Of a stretch of DNA of 64,000 nt, positions 1 to 9,109 are shown piece after piece. The stretch covers positions 1,674,001 to 1,738,000 of the forward strand of contig OZ244893.1 in the NCBI GenBank assembly GCA_965221485.1, given 5' to 3'. Under the pieces are notes generated by a model. The model saw only the letters and a program-made list of their open reading frames with translations. It made no database searches and was not told the origin of the DNA. How positions within the stretch are numbered: position 1 is the first letter of the stretch; every line of letters starts with the position of its first letter. Origin of the DNA: JAJEBT01 sp965221485. GTDB taxonomy: Bacteria > Pseudomonadota > Alphaproteobacteria > MPNO01 > UBA830. The translations under genes were made by a program, and so were the position numbers.

Positions 1-893
1 AGTTGCACGTATCTGCAGACATTGGCTGCCACACCTTCGCCGCCCTCCCTCCGTTCAACATGGGAAACACCGTCACGGGCTACGGGCTTGGTCTCGCCAG
101 TTCGGCAGGCGTCAAGGATGCCATGAAGGGGCACACCGTTTCGATCATGGGAGACGGCGGATTCTGGCATAACGGGTTGTCGTCCGGTGTTACAGGCGCC
201 GTTTTCAACAAGCATGACAATCTGTTGATCGTCATGGCGAACGGATATTCGTCTGCCACCGGGCAACAGCATCTGCCGTCATCCACCGCCGGCGGCACGC
301 GTCCGCCGGACACGGTCATACCCATCGAATCCGCGCTGAAAGGTGTGGGTGTCAAGTGGATCCGAAAACAATACACCTATCGGGTCGGTGAAATGCGCCG
401 GCTGATCAAGAAGGCGCTCAAGTCCCCGGAAAAAGGACTGAAAGTCATCATTGCCGAGGCCGAATGCCAGATCGCAAAGCAAAGGCGTGAAAAACCGCTG
501 GCTGCAAAGGCTCTCAAGGCGGGACAGCGGGTCATTCGTACCCGCTTCGGTGTCGATGAGGACACCTGCACCGGAGACCATTCCTGTATCCGCCTGTCGG
601 GATGCCCGTCCCTGTCGGTCAAGCCCAATCCCGATCCCCTGCGAAAGGATCCCGTCGCGACGGTGCTCGAGTCCTGCGTGGGCTGCGGGCTGTGCGGAGA
701 AGTGTCGGATGCGGCGGTTCTCTGTCCCTCCTTCTTCAAGGCGGAGATCGTGCAGAACCCCTCGTCTCTCGACCGCTTCCTCCACAAGATGCGGACACGA
801 TTCATCAGTGCCCTCCAGGACCGGTCCCCGGAACCCGAGGAAATCGTGACGCAAGAGCCGGAAAAGCCGGAAATCAGGGTGGCCGCTGAATGA
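1..893 (+). CDS. iorA: Indolepyruvate ferredoxin oxidoreductase, alpha subunit (C-terminal part)
   Basis: This is the 3' part of a gene that begins before the window; the reading frame is open from base 3. The enzyme oxidatively decarboxylates arylpyruvates (indolepyruvate, phenylpyruvate) to aryl-acetyl-CoA and reduces ferredoxin. Visible parts are the thiamine-pyrophosphate segment GDGGFWHNG near residue 50 of the fragment, followed by a conserved NGYSSATGQQ stretch. A C-terminal ferredoxin-like domain has two cysteine groups, CTGDHSCIRLSGC and CVGCGLC with a later CP, as expected for two [4Fe-4S] clusters. The stop overlaps the iorB start as ATGA, so the two subunits are translationally coupled. 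The missing N-terminal half lies outside the window. Confidence 0.93.
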   Translation, partial: LHVSADIGCHTFAALPPFNMGNTVTGYGLGLASSAGVKDAMKGHTVSIMGDGGFWHNGLSSGVTGAVFNKHDNLLIVMANGYSSATGQQHLPSSTAGGTRPPDTVIPIESALKGVGVKWIRKQYTYRVGEMRRLIKKALKSPEKGLKVIIAEAECQIAKQRREKPLAAKALKAGQRVIRTRFGVDEDTCTGDHSCIRLSGCPSLSVKPNPDPLRKDPVATVLESCVGCGLCGEVSDAAVLCPSFFKAEIVQNPSSLDRFLHKMRTRFISALQDRSPEPEEIVTQEPEKPEIRVAAE

Positions 894-2437
894 GTTCGCT
901 TCCCGACCGCCCGCTCGCCATGGTGATCGGCGCTCTCGGTGGCGAGGGCGGAGGAGTCCTCACAACGTGGGTTGTCAGGGCTGCGGAGATGTGCGGCTAT
1001 CCTGTGCAGTCAACGTCCATACCCGGCGTCGCCCAGCGCACCGGAGCCACCACCTATTACATCGAGATTTATCCGGCCACCCACGAGCAGGTCGGCGACC
1101 TGCAACCAGTCATGGCCCTCTATCCGGCGCCCGGCAATATGGACATTGTCGTTACGTCCGAGCTGATGGAAGCCGGCCGGATGCTCGAAAACGGCATGGT
1201 ATCGTCTGACCGGACCACGCTGATCACCTCAACCCACAGGATCTACTCGATCCTGGAAAAATCGGCGATGGGTGACGGGCTTTACCGGGCCGAGCCACTC
1301 GAAAACGCCGCGCAGAAGCTGAGCAAGCGTGCTGTCATGTTCGACATGACCGCCCTCGCGCGCGAATACAATACGGTGCTCAATGCAATCGTACTGGGAG
1401 TCATTGCCGGATCGGGCGAGCTTCCCATTCCCGCTGATCGCTTCGAGGCCGCCATCCGCGACGCCGGCGTCGCGGTGGATTCCAATCTTCGCGGATTTGA
1501 AGCCGGACTGGCCTACATGCGCGGCGAACTGGCACCGCCGACAGCAGAACCGATCAAGAAAGCCCGGGCCGCGCGGACAAGTGCGGCCGATCTTGTGTCC
1601 GAAGTCGCCGATCACTGGCCAGCGGAGACGCAGCTGATCGTCTCGGAAGGAATCAAGCGACTGGTGGATTACCAGTCACCTGGCTACGCCCGCCGCTACC
1701 TAGATCGGCTTGGCGCTATCCTCGACATTGACCGGCAGCGCGGCGGCGCGCGCGACGGGTGGAAACTGACGATCGAGACCGGAAGATACCTCGCCCTCAT
1801 GATGTCCTACGAGGACATTATCCGGGTGGCAGATCTCAAATCCCGACGCAGCCGCATGGCGCGCGTCCGCAACGAGGTCAATGCGAAGCCTGATGAACCC
1901 GTCCGGATCACCGAGTTCCTGAAGCCGGGTTTTGAGGAATTCACCTCGATCATGCCTCCGTGGCTGGGCCGCCCCATCATGAACTGGGCACGCAACAATG
2001 TCTGGGCGCGGAATTTCCATTTCGCCATGCGTGTTCGCACTGACTCAATCTTCGGTTTCGTCCGGATATGGGGGTTGGCGCGGTTACGATTCTGGCGGCC
2101 CATGAGCTACCGGTTTTCTGAAGAGCAAAAGGTGATTGACGACTGGTTGGGTGTGATCGGTGAAGCAGCAACCCGCCATTATGGACTTGCGGTCGAAATC
2201 GCCGAACTCGCCAATGTCCGCAAGGGATATTCGGATACCCACCGGCGCGGGGTGGCAAATTTCGGCCGGCTTATGACCGAGCTCGCGGGTCCCTGTGCCC
2301 GCGCCGATCTCGATCCCGCATGGGGAGCAAAAGCTGTGGCCGAAGCCCGTGCGGCTGCACTGGCTGATCCCGAGGGCCAAAGTCTGGACAAGACCATGGC
2401 TTCCCTCAAACAACCCTCTCCGGTGGCCGCCGAATAA
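890..2437 (+). CDS. iorB: Indolepyruvate ferredoxin oxidoreductase, beta subunit
   Basis: 515-residue partner of the preceding subunit. Residues about 1-200 form the 2-oxoacid oxidoreductase gamma-type domain, with a glycine-rich start (GALGGEGGGVLTTW) and the SIPGVAQRTGATTYY segment typical of IorB. Residues about 240-500 are the long C-terminal extension (DUF6537-type) seen in the large proteobacterial form of this subunit. The start ATG overlaps the iorA stop by four bases. The next gene downstream is a TAXI-type TRAP binding protein, which suggests that the uptake system may supply an aromatic or other 2-oxoacid; this link is inferred from position only. Whether the native substrate is indolepyruvate, phenylpyruvate or another arylpyruvate cannot be read from sequence. 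Confidence 0.92.
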   Translation: MSSLPDRPLAMVIGALGGEGGGVLTTWVVRAAEMCGYPVQSTSIPGVAQRTGATTYYIEIYPATHEQVGDLQPVMALYPAPGNMDIVVTSELMEAGRMLENGMVSSDRTTLITSTHRIYSILEKSAMGDGLYRAEPLENAAQKLSKRAVMFDMTALAREYNTVLNAIVLGVIAGSGELPIPADRFEAAIRDAGVAVDSNLRGFEAGLAYMRGELAPPTAEPIKKARAARTSAADLVSEVADHWPAETQLIVSEGIKRLVDYQSPGYARRYLDRLGAILDIDRQRGGARDGWKLTIETGRYLALMMSYEDIIRVADLKSRRSRMARVRNEVNAKPDEPVRITEFLKPGFEEFTSIMPPWLGRPIMNWARNNVWARNFHFAMRVRTDSIFGFVRIWGLARLRFWRPMSYRFSEEQKVIDDWLGVIGEAATRHYGLAVEIAELANVRKGYSDTHRRGVANFGRLMTELAGPCARADLDPAWGAKAVAEARAAALADPEGQSLDKTMASLKQPSPVAAE

Positions 2438-2752
2438 TCTTCTGCTATCGAATTGAAGATGTTTCACGTTGTCCGGGTTGTGCCCCTGTTTGCTTCGCGG
2501 ATGCGGAGCCTGGCGCCCGATCTGATCGACGCGCTGCCCGGATCCGTGACCGGTCCGCTACCTTCGAGTGAGTCTCGGGATGGTTATCTGCTGACGCCCC
2601 ATCTGGCGGATTACCGGTTGCAGCCCGATCAATTGGCGTGATAATTGATCGGTGAAGGCTTGGTGACAGTGCAATCCTTACCAGTGGGTGACACCAGCCA
2701 TGTGCCCTTCGCGGAAGACACTCACCGGTCACGATCCAAAGGGGAGGAATTC
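2438..2752. other. Intergenic region upstream of the first TAXI transporter
   Basis: 315 bases without a convincing gene. It holds one clear structural element, the inverted repeat at 2625-2652 listed separately, and a strong ribosome-binding site (GGGGAGGA at 2741-2748) just before the ATG at 2753. An in-frame ATG at 2645 exists but would add 36 residues in front of a complete signal peptide, so it is not used here. Confidence 0.6.
2625..2652. promoter_or_regulatory. Perfect 10-bp inverted repeat upstream of TAXI operon
   Basis: CCGATCAATT at 2625-2634 is repeated as its exact reverse complement AATTGATCGG at 2643-2652, with an eight-base spacer. It lies about 100 bases before the TAXI binding-protein start and about 190 bases after iorB. 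It could be an operator for a dimeric repressor or a small RNA hairpin; there is no T-run, so a rho-independent terminator is unlikely. Confidence 0.4.
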
Positions 2753-3709
2753 ATGAATCGCTTTACTGCAATTACGTTGACCGCTGCCGGATTTTCGCTG
2801 GCAGCAGGCGCCGCCTCTGCCCAGACAATTGGCATCGGCAGTACCAAGGGTTCCGTCGTGGCTGCCATGACGACCGCCATATCCAAAATGGTGGGTCAGA
2901 AGGCGGACCTCAAGATGCGGCGCACGGTCATGGGGGGAACACAGAAATACATTCCGGTTGTCGATGCAGGTGAACTGGAGTTCGGGCTCTCCAACATCGT
3001 TCAGTACACAATGGCCAAGGATGGCCGGGACCTGTCGAAGCGTCCCTATGACAACCTTGAATTGGCCGCGACCCTGATACGGTTCCGGACAGGCCTTCTG
3101 GTGCGCAATGACTCAGACATCCGGAAAATCGAAGACCTCAAGGGTAAACGGATAGCCAGCGGCTTCAAGGGCGCACCCCTGTTCCAGAACTTTTTTTCCG
3201 CCTTCCTCGTCAATGCCGGACTGAGCTGGGATGACGTGAAGAAGGTCCCGGCCGTCGGTCTTCGCCAGCATTGGAACCTGTTCAAGCAGGGCAAGGTCGA
3301 CGCTGCAATTGCAGGCGTCGGCGGTGGGCCCAACAAGGACATGAACGCGAAGATCCCGAGCGGTGTACGCTATATCAGCCTGAACACATCGTCTGCGAAT
3401 GCCATGAAGGCCGTGGAACGGCTGCGGGGTGGCACCTATGAGCGCGTCGACAAGAAAAAGGCTTATGTTGCCATCAAGGAGCCGGCGGTTCTGTTCGGCT
3501 ATGACTTCATGCTGTTTACCCACAAGGGAGTCGACAATGAGGTCGTATACAAGGTCGTAAAGGCGCTTGCGGAGAGCGAGAAAGACCTCCATGCGGTCAG
3601 CCCGATCTGGGCGAGCTTCAGGCCGGGACTGATGCCCAAGAACCAGAATCTCGCCTACCACGCAGGTGCCATGAAGTACTACATGGAAGCAGGCAGCTGG
3701 AAACGCTAG
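2753..3709 (+). CDS. TAXI family TRAP transporter solute-binding protein
   Basis: Periplasmic binding protein, 318 residues from the ATG at 2753, chosen because GGGGAGGA precedes it and a normal signal peptide follows (hydrophobic core, cleavage expected after ASAQ near residue 23). The mature part opens with IGIGSTKGS and contains the TAXI hallmarks MGGTQKYIPVV and GELEFGLSN, plus the GFKGAPLF segment. It captures a solute, usually an organic or amino acid, for the fused permease encoded next. A perfect hairpin lies between this gene and the permease (3722-3766). The paralogue at 17698 shares the same motifs but is clearly diverged. The substrate is unknown; the neighbouring iorAB genes point to a 2-oxoacid or aromatic compound, which is inference. 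Confidence 0.92.
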   Translation: MNRFTAITLTAAGFSLAAGAASAQTIGIGSTKGSVVAAMTTAISKMVGQKADLKMRRTVMGGTQKYIPVVDAGELEFGLSNIVQYTMAKDGRDLSKRPYDNLELAATLIRFRTGLLVRNDSDIRKIEDLKGKRIASGFKGAPLFQNFFSAFLVNAGLSWDDVKKVPAVGLRQHWNLFKQGKVDAAIAGVGGGPNKDMNAKIPSGVRYISLNTSSANAMKAVERLRGGTYERVDKKKAYVAIKEPAVLFGYDFMLFTHKGVDNEVVYKVVKALAESEKDLHAVSPIWASFRPGLMPKNQNLAYHAGAMKYYMEAGSWKR

Positions 3710-3721
3710 ACAGGATCATGC

Positions 3722-3766
3722 CCGGGACCGGGCCGCGAGGCGACCAACCGGCGCGCCCGGTCCCGG
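3722..3766 (+). promoter_or_regulatory. GC-rich hairpin between binding-protein and permease genes
   Basis: A perfect 12-bp stem: CCGGGACCGGGC at 3722-3733 pairs with GCCCGGTCCCGG at 3755-3766 across a 21-base loop. It fills the 69-base gap between the TAXI binding-protein stop and the permease start. It has no T-run. Such a hairpin could protect the upstream mRNA from 3' decay or partly stop transcription, giving more binding protein than permease. Confidence 0.5.
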
Positions 3767-3778
3767 CCTGTCGCCACC

Positions 3779-5743
3779 ATGGCTGAGCAGGAGCAGCCTG
3801 CAGTCTCTGCAGTCCACAGCGAGGGCGACACCGATATTCGTCTGGGGCGGTTCTGGTCCTCGGTAATCGCAGTTCTGGGAGTGTTGCTTGCCCTGATTCC
3901 GATCTTCTTTGCCTCCCAGATCTATCTGGAATTCGGCTGGGAGATTTTCACCGAACAGGGCATGGCTTTGGCGCTTGGTCTCGCCCTGGCAACTATTTTC
4001 ATCAAATCGCCATTCCGGTCCCGTACGGTCAAGATTGACGTGCCGGTGGCTGATATTGTGCTGGCAGTACTGGGTCTGGCCTGTGGGATCTATCTCGCCG
4101 TGCGCTTCCCCATACTCCAGGATGAACTCTTTGAACGCAGGGCGGAAGCGGCATGGATCGGCGCCATTGTTGTGCCGCTGGTTGTCGAGGCCATCCGGCG
4201 AACCGCCGGGTGGAGCCTGACGGCGATTCTGCTCGCCTTCATCGTCTATGCGATTCTGGGTCACCATGTGCCCGGCGTGCTGCAGGCCAGCGAAAACTCG
4301 CTGGAATTCCTGACGTCAACAGTCATTGCTGACAGTGTCGCCATTCTTGGTTTGCCATTGACCATCGTCGTCATCGTTGTTCTTCCCTTTGTGTTTTTCG
4401 GTCAGCTCTTGCTCAAGGGCGGCGCCTCCTCCTGGCTTACGGACATTGCTACGGCGCTGATCGGGCGCTCCCGCGGCGGATCAGCAAAGATCGCAGTCGT
4501 TGCGTCCGGAATGTTTGGCGCGATTTCGGGAACCGCGGTCTCCAATGTCGCCTCAACGGGGCTGATTACCATTCCGCTGATGAAAAAAGGGGGATACGAG
4601 CCACGGGTTGCAGGCGCCTTCGAGGCTGTCGCTTCAACCGGCGGTCAGATCATGCCGCCGATCATGGGCGCTGCCGCGTTCCTGATGGCAGAGATCCTGG
4701 AAATTGGCTACCCCGAGGTTGTCATCGCGGCGATTATTCCGGCGCTTCTCTATTATGTCGCGGTTTTCATCTATGCCGACCTCGAAGCGGCCAAGAAAAA
4801 CATCCAGCCGGTTCCGGCCGACCTGATTCCCCCTGTTCTCGCGACGCTCAAGCAGGGATGGTTCTTCATCATCCCGTTCGTGGTCCTGATTTACGCGTTG
4901 TTCTCGCTCAACCGTCCACCGGAAACAGCGGCACTATGGTCGGGGGCCACAGTCATCGTCATCAACTGGATATTCGGATACAAGCGCCGCCGTATCCGGC
5001 CGGCGGAAATTGTCCACGCGATCCGTGATACCGGTGTCCGTGGCGGCAGTGAAATTGTCATTATCGGTGCAATGGCGGGAACCATTATCGGTATTCTGGG
5101 TGCAACCGGGTTGGGCGAAGCCCTCACACAGGCGCTGGTGACGCTGGGAGAAGGCAATCTTGCCGTGCTTCTCGCATTGACAGCTGTCATCTGCATCATT
5201 CTCGGTATGGGCATGCCGACAACGGCTATCTATCTTCTGGTTTCGATCATTGCCGCACCGCCGCTGGTCGAGCTCGGCATCAATCCGCTGGCCGCCCACA
5301 TGTATGTGTTTTATTTCGGGATCGTGTCCCTGATCACACCGCCGGTGGCCATCGCTGCCTTTGTCGCCGCCAATCTCGCAGGCGCAAGCCCCATGGCGAC
5401 AGCTGTCACCGCGGTTCGCCTCGGCTGGACGGCACTTGTGGTTCCCGTGATGTTTATCCTGTCTCCCAATCTGATCATGCAGGGTAACAGTATTGATGTG
5501 GCCCTTGCTTTCGTTACGGCCGTGGCCGGCGTGTGGGTCACGACCTGCGGGATTCAGGGGTATTTCCGGCGTCCTCTCAACCCCGCCCTGCGCCTTGCTT
5601 TCATTGGCGGCGGGTTGATGTTGCTGGTTCCGGCCGAAGCCTTTGCCAGCGCGCTCTATGTCGAACTGGCAGGCCTGCTGGTCAGCGCACTCGCTGTCAC
5701 CTGGGAAATCATTGTGAGCCGCCGGGAAGGAAAACCGGCCTGA
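3779..5743 (+). CDS. TRAP transporter permease, fused small and large subunits (TAXI type)
   Basis: 654-residue inner-membrane protein. The N-terminal part (about residues 20-170) has the few membrane helices of a DctQ-like small subunit. The rest has the many helices of a DctM-like large subunit, with the typical segments GGSAKIAVVASGMFGAISG, STGGQIMPPIMGAAAF and GMGMPTTAIY. It uses a sodium or proton gradient to import the solute delivered by the TAXI binding protein just upstream. Single-chain fusion of both membrane subunits is the normal form for TAXI systems. The ATG at 3779 follows the hairpin at 3722-3766 without a strong Shine-Dalgarno. The paralogue is at 18810. Confidence 0.93.
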   Translation: MAEQEQPAVSAVHSEGDTDIRLGRFWSSVIAVLGVLLALIPIFFASQIYLEFGWEIFTEQGMALALGLALATIFIKSPFRSRTVKIDVPVADIVLAVLGLACGIYLAVRFPILQDELFERRAEAAWIGAIVVPLVVEAIRRTAGWSLTAILLAFIVYAILGHHVPGVLQASENSLEFLTSTVIADSVAILGLPLTIVVIVVLPFVFFGQLLLKGGASSWLTDIATALIGRSRGGSAKIAVVASGMFGAISGTAVSNVASTGLITIPLMKKGGYEPRVAGAFEAVASTGGQIMPPIMGAAAFLMAEILEIGYPEVVIAAIIPALLYYVAVFIYADLEAAKKNIQPVPADLIPPVLATLKQGWFFIIPFVVLIYALFSLNRPPETAALWSGATVIVINWIFGYKRRRIRPAEIVHAIRDTGVRGGSEIVIIGAMAGTIIGILGATGLGEALTQALVTLGEGNLAVLLALTAVICIILGMGMPTTAIYLLVSIIAAPPLVELGINPLAAHMYVFYFGIVSLITPPVAIAAFVAANLAGASPMATAVTAVRLGWTALVVPVMFILSPNLIMQGNSIDVALAFVTAVAGVWVTTCGIQGYFRRPLNPALRLAFIGGGLMLLVPAEAFASALYVELAGLLVSALAVTWEIIVSRREGKPA

Positions 5744-6174
5744 GGCTTCCCGGACAAACGCCGCACACATGGTTTCAAACGTAGCGCGCGACCGATGGCC
5801 ACAAGCATTGAAACTCCGGGAAACCGGTTTCGGTGAACGCGATGCCGGGCTGGCGGATCCCGAAACCGCGGACTTCTGGACAGACAGAATCCATCGGAGC
5901 ACAACAAAAAGCGCCGTTTACATTAAGCCTCCTGTGCCCAACAGCAGCACCGAGGTGACTGATCACCAGCAACAGGTTGAACAGGCGGTCCCTTCGATGA
6001 CTCCCGACACCCGGCTACCGACCGTCGAGGATATCGGGAGGCCACATCTGACCGGCCGCCACGACAGATCTTGTCAGCCCGTTGTCAGGAACACCGGGGG
6101 AGAGCGGGATGAGGTAAGCAGCACGATGAAACGCAGACTTTTCGCGTGCTTCAGCCTCGGGTTAAGGTGGGCCC
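5744..6174. other. Intergenic region, nothing recognised
   Basis: 431 bases between the fused permease and the frameshifted AAA-ATPase gene. Open frames here are short and do not resemble known proteins on either strand. No repeat or convincing terminator was seen. Confidence 0.4.
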
Positions 6175-7721
6175 ATGACCCGTCGCAGGCTTCCCATAGG
6201 AATTCAGACGTTCCGCAAAATATGCGAGCAGAACTGCTACTATGTGGACAAGACGCCCTTCATCAAGGCGTTGATCAAGGGCGGATCGCACTACTTCCTG
6301 TCCCGGCCGCGGCGGTTTGGCAAGAGCCTGTTTCTGGACACGTTGAAGGAGCTGTTTGAAGGCAGTCAATCGCTTTTCGAAGGGCTTGCGATTCACGACC
6401 ACTGGGACTGGTCAATCCGACATCCCGTGCTCCGGTTGAGTTTCGGCAGCGGCAACTTCACGGAGCCAGGCGACCTGAACACGAATTTCCTGGCCCAACT
6501 GGATACCCTTGAACGCCAGACCGACATAAAACCTGTTTATTCAACAGGACCAGAGCGGTTCGCGAATTTGCTTCGCGCGTTGCACGACCGGACCGGGCAA
6601 CGCGTTGTGGTGCTGGTGGATGAGTACGACAAGCCTGTTCTGGACACACTGGATGTACCGGCGGTTGCCCGGGCCAACCGTGACTACCTGCGTGGTATCT
6701 ACTCGGTCATCAAGGACACGGATGCCCACATTCGCTTTGCCTTTCTTACTGGCGTCAGCAAATTTTCCAAAGTCAGCCTGTTCTCCGGCCTCAACAACCT
6801 AGGGATATCACCCTCGATCGCCGCTATTCCGCAATTTACGGCTATACAGATGCGGATCTGGACAGCGTTTTCGCACCCGAACTTCCCAGCCTCGACCGTC
6901 AGGAAATCCGGAGCTGGTACGATGGCTACAGTTGGCGAGGTGAGGAGCGCGTATACAATCCGTTCGACATTCTGCTGCTCCTTGACAGCCGGGAATTCAA
7001 GGCACACTGGTTCGAAACCGAATCTCCGACGTTTCTGGTTGAAACGCTGTTCCAACGACGGATCAGTTCAATAGCCATGGAAAACCTGGCAGGTGCAGAT
7101 GACCTGCTGTCGAAATTCGATGTGAACAACATTGGTACCGAGGCGCTGCTGTTTCAGACTGGCTATCTGACCATTGCGGAAGAGACAAGTCTTGGCGGAG
7201 AACCATTTTACAGGCTCGGCTATCCCAACCGCGAAGTCCGGCAAAGCCTCAATCGAAGCCTGCTCGGACACCTGGTGCAAGACCAGACCCGGCAAACGGC
7301 GAACAGCCTGAGGCTCCTCGAGCTTCTTGAGGACAATAATTTCGATGAGCTCAAGACGTTATTTCACGCCTTTTTCGCAAGCATTCCCTGTCAGTGGTAT
7401 ACCAACAACCACATTGCCGATTACGAGGGCTACTATGCCAGCGTCTTCTACTCCTACTTCGCCGGGTTGGGCCTTGACATCACGGTAGAAGACAGCAGCA
7501 GTCAGGGTCGACTGGATATGGCGGTGCGCTTCGGAGGTCATGTCTACCTGTTCGAGTTCAAGGTGGTGGAGACCGCGTCGCAGGGCACAGCAATGGCGCA
7601 ATTGAAAGCGAGGGATTACGCCAGGAAATACCGTGCCCTTGGGAAACCCATCCACCTGATTGCTGTTGAATTCAGCAAATCAGGCCGTAACCTTGTCGCG
7701 TTCGAAGTAGAGGAAGGGTAG
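6175..7721 (+). pseudogene. Frameshifted AAA-ATPase-like / PD-(D/E)XK nuclease protein (DUF1703 type)
   Basis: One ancestral gene of about 515 codons split by a single lost base near 6799-6801. The first frame (6175 onward) carries the AAA-ATPase-like domain: N-terminal RRLPIGIQTFRKI, a phosphate-loop variant RPRRFGKS and the Walker B segment VVLVDEYDKPV. It reads correctly to FSGLNNL, then goes out of frame. The expected continuation RDITLDRRYSAIYGYTDADL resumes in the other frame from 6801 and runs without a stop to 7721, so the apparent ATG at 7077 is internal. The C-terminal part has the nuclease motif GRLDMAV followed by LFEFKVVE. This family is common and scattered in bacteria, with unclear function. 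No slippery heptamer is visible at the junction, so decay rather than programmed frameshifting is favoured; a sequencing error is possible. Confidence 0.85.
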
Positions 7722-7990
7722 AGGGAGGCGGACTCTGCAGCGGATGCGCCACCCCGGAATGCCTCACGGGCCCTGATGAGACCCGGTCTCAGGGCATCTT
7801 TCCTGCGCTGGTCGCCTGCATGACACAAATTGCTCACGTTCGGGGCCGGCCAGGACATCAGGCAACCGGAAACAAGCGGTCCAGCTTCGTCCGGTATCGC
7901 ATTCGAGACCAGTTCCGTCCCGGGCCGGAGACCAAGTAATTCCGGTTTGCGAAGGCAAGCTCAGGGCCGGGACCAGCAGCAAGTGCCACA

Positions 7991-9037
7991 TTATTCCGCA
8001 ACCTCTTCGCGAGCCACTCCCAGTCGAGCCTGGGCTTCACGGTCCGTCACCAGAAGCAAGTCGGCCTCACCGGTCTCGGCACAATGGCTTGACCAGGTCC
8101 ACGGGGGAATTGTGAAGGTGTCATGCAGGCTCCAGTCGAACTTCCTCTCACCAATCGTCGATCGACCCTGCCCGGAAACGACATGGCAGATTGTGTTCCA
8201 TGTTGCGCGCCGTGATCGTGTCTCCATGTTGGTAGCGAGACGCACGGCATAGCAATCCAGTGTTGGCATCACGGAACCACCGGTCAGCGGATTGACGTAG
8301 CGCAATATGCGACTGCCGTCGGCAGAGGGGGGCATTGCCGACAACATGCGTCGTGTATCTGCACCGGGATAGCGGTACTTTGGAGAGACCGTCTCGTCAT
8401 AACCACGATCCGCAGCTATCAGCCCTGCAGATTGCCAAAGGCGCTCGTCGCCTTCATCAACCTCCCAGAAAGCATTGCTTCCGCTGGCCTCCCGGTCTCC
8501 GGGGTCAAAGAAATTCACGTCGAGATCGTTGATCAGCGGTATATTTGCGGCGTCGAACCACACGATCCGTTCATCGCTCTCGTTGATATGTCCATGCCAG
8601 CACCAGGGCGGTGTCAGAATGAGGTCGCCCCACAACATTTCACAGCGCCGGCCATTCACAATGGTCACGGCACCTTCAGCCCGGGTTGCAAATCGAATGG
8701 CAGCGGCTGTATGGCGATGGGGCGGCGCCCGGTCCCCTGGTTCGAGGACCGTGAACGCCGACAGAAGGCCGCGCGTCGTCCGGGTTTCACCATTGAACCC
8801 CGGATGAGCCATGATCAGGGCACGGCGCTCCGCATCCTCCATCGCCACTTCAGCGGCAGCTCTCGCAACCAGTGGTTCCATATCGGTCCAGCGCCAATGG
8901 AACGGGCCACCGGCCGCAATCGGAGCGATGGGAGTAATTTTTTTGTAGCGGTCCCAGAGCGGGTGTACATCCGACGCTTCAAGATGTGCGATCAGAGCAG
9001 CATCGGGCCGTACGGGTCCGGTTGCCGGGCCGCTCAT
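7991..9037 (-). CDS. Gentisate 1,2-dioxygenase-like double-cupin protein
   Basis: 348 residues with two cupin domains, as in gentisate and 1-hydroxy-2-naphthoate dioxygenases, which open an aromatic ring using Fe(II) and O2. The first cupin (about residues 95-160) has the metal-site histidines in PPHRHTAAAIRF and WCWHGH. The second (about 265-335) is present but with fewer obvious metal ligands, which is usual for the family. It is the last gene of a minus-strand set that starts with a NicX-like dioxygenase and contains a complete ABC importer, 72 bases after the binding-protein stop. A role in degrading a hydroxylated aromatic or hydroxypyridine acid is therefore likely; the exact substrate is not known. 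Confidence 0.8.
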   Translation of the reverse strand: MSGPATGPVRPDAALIAHLEASDVHPLWDRYKKITPIAPIAAGGPFHWRWTDMEPLVARAAAEVAMEDAERRALIMAHPGFNGETRTTRGLLSAFTVLEPGDRAPPHRHTAAAIRFATRAEGAVTIVNGRRCEMLWGDLILTPPWCWHGHINESDERIVWFDAANIPLINDLDVNFFDPGDREASGSNAFWEVDEGDERLWQSAGLIAADRGYDETVSPKYRYPGADTRRMLSAMPPSADGSRILRYVNPLTGGSVMPTLDCYAVRLATNMETRSRRATWNTICHVVSGQGRSTIGERKFDWSLHDTFTIPPWTWSSHCAETGEADLLLVTDREAQARLGVAREEVAE

Positions 9038-9109
9038 TTGTCAGGCCCGATGTCAGCCGATGGGCTGACAGATGGCAACATTCCGGTCCCGTACGCGGCC
9101 CTCGGTCTG

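Noticed and set aside
6796..6804. Programmed -1 frameshift in the AAA-ATPase gene
   Set aside because: Reading back one base would restore the frame, but there is no slippery heptamer and no downstream stimulatory hairpin that I can see.
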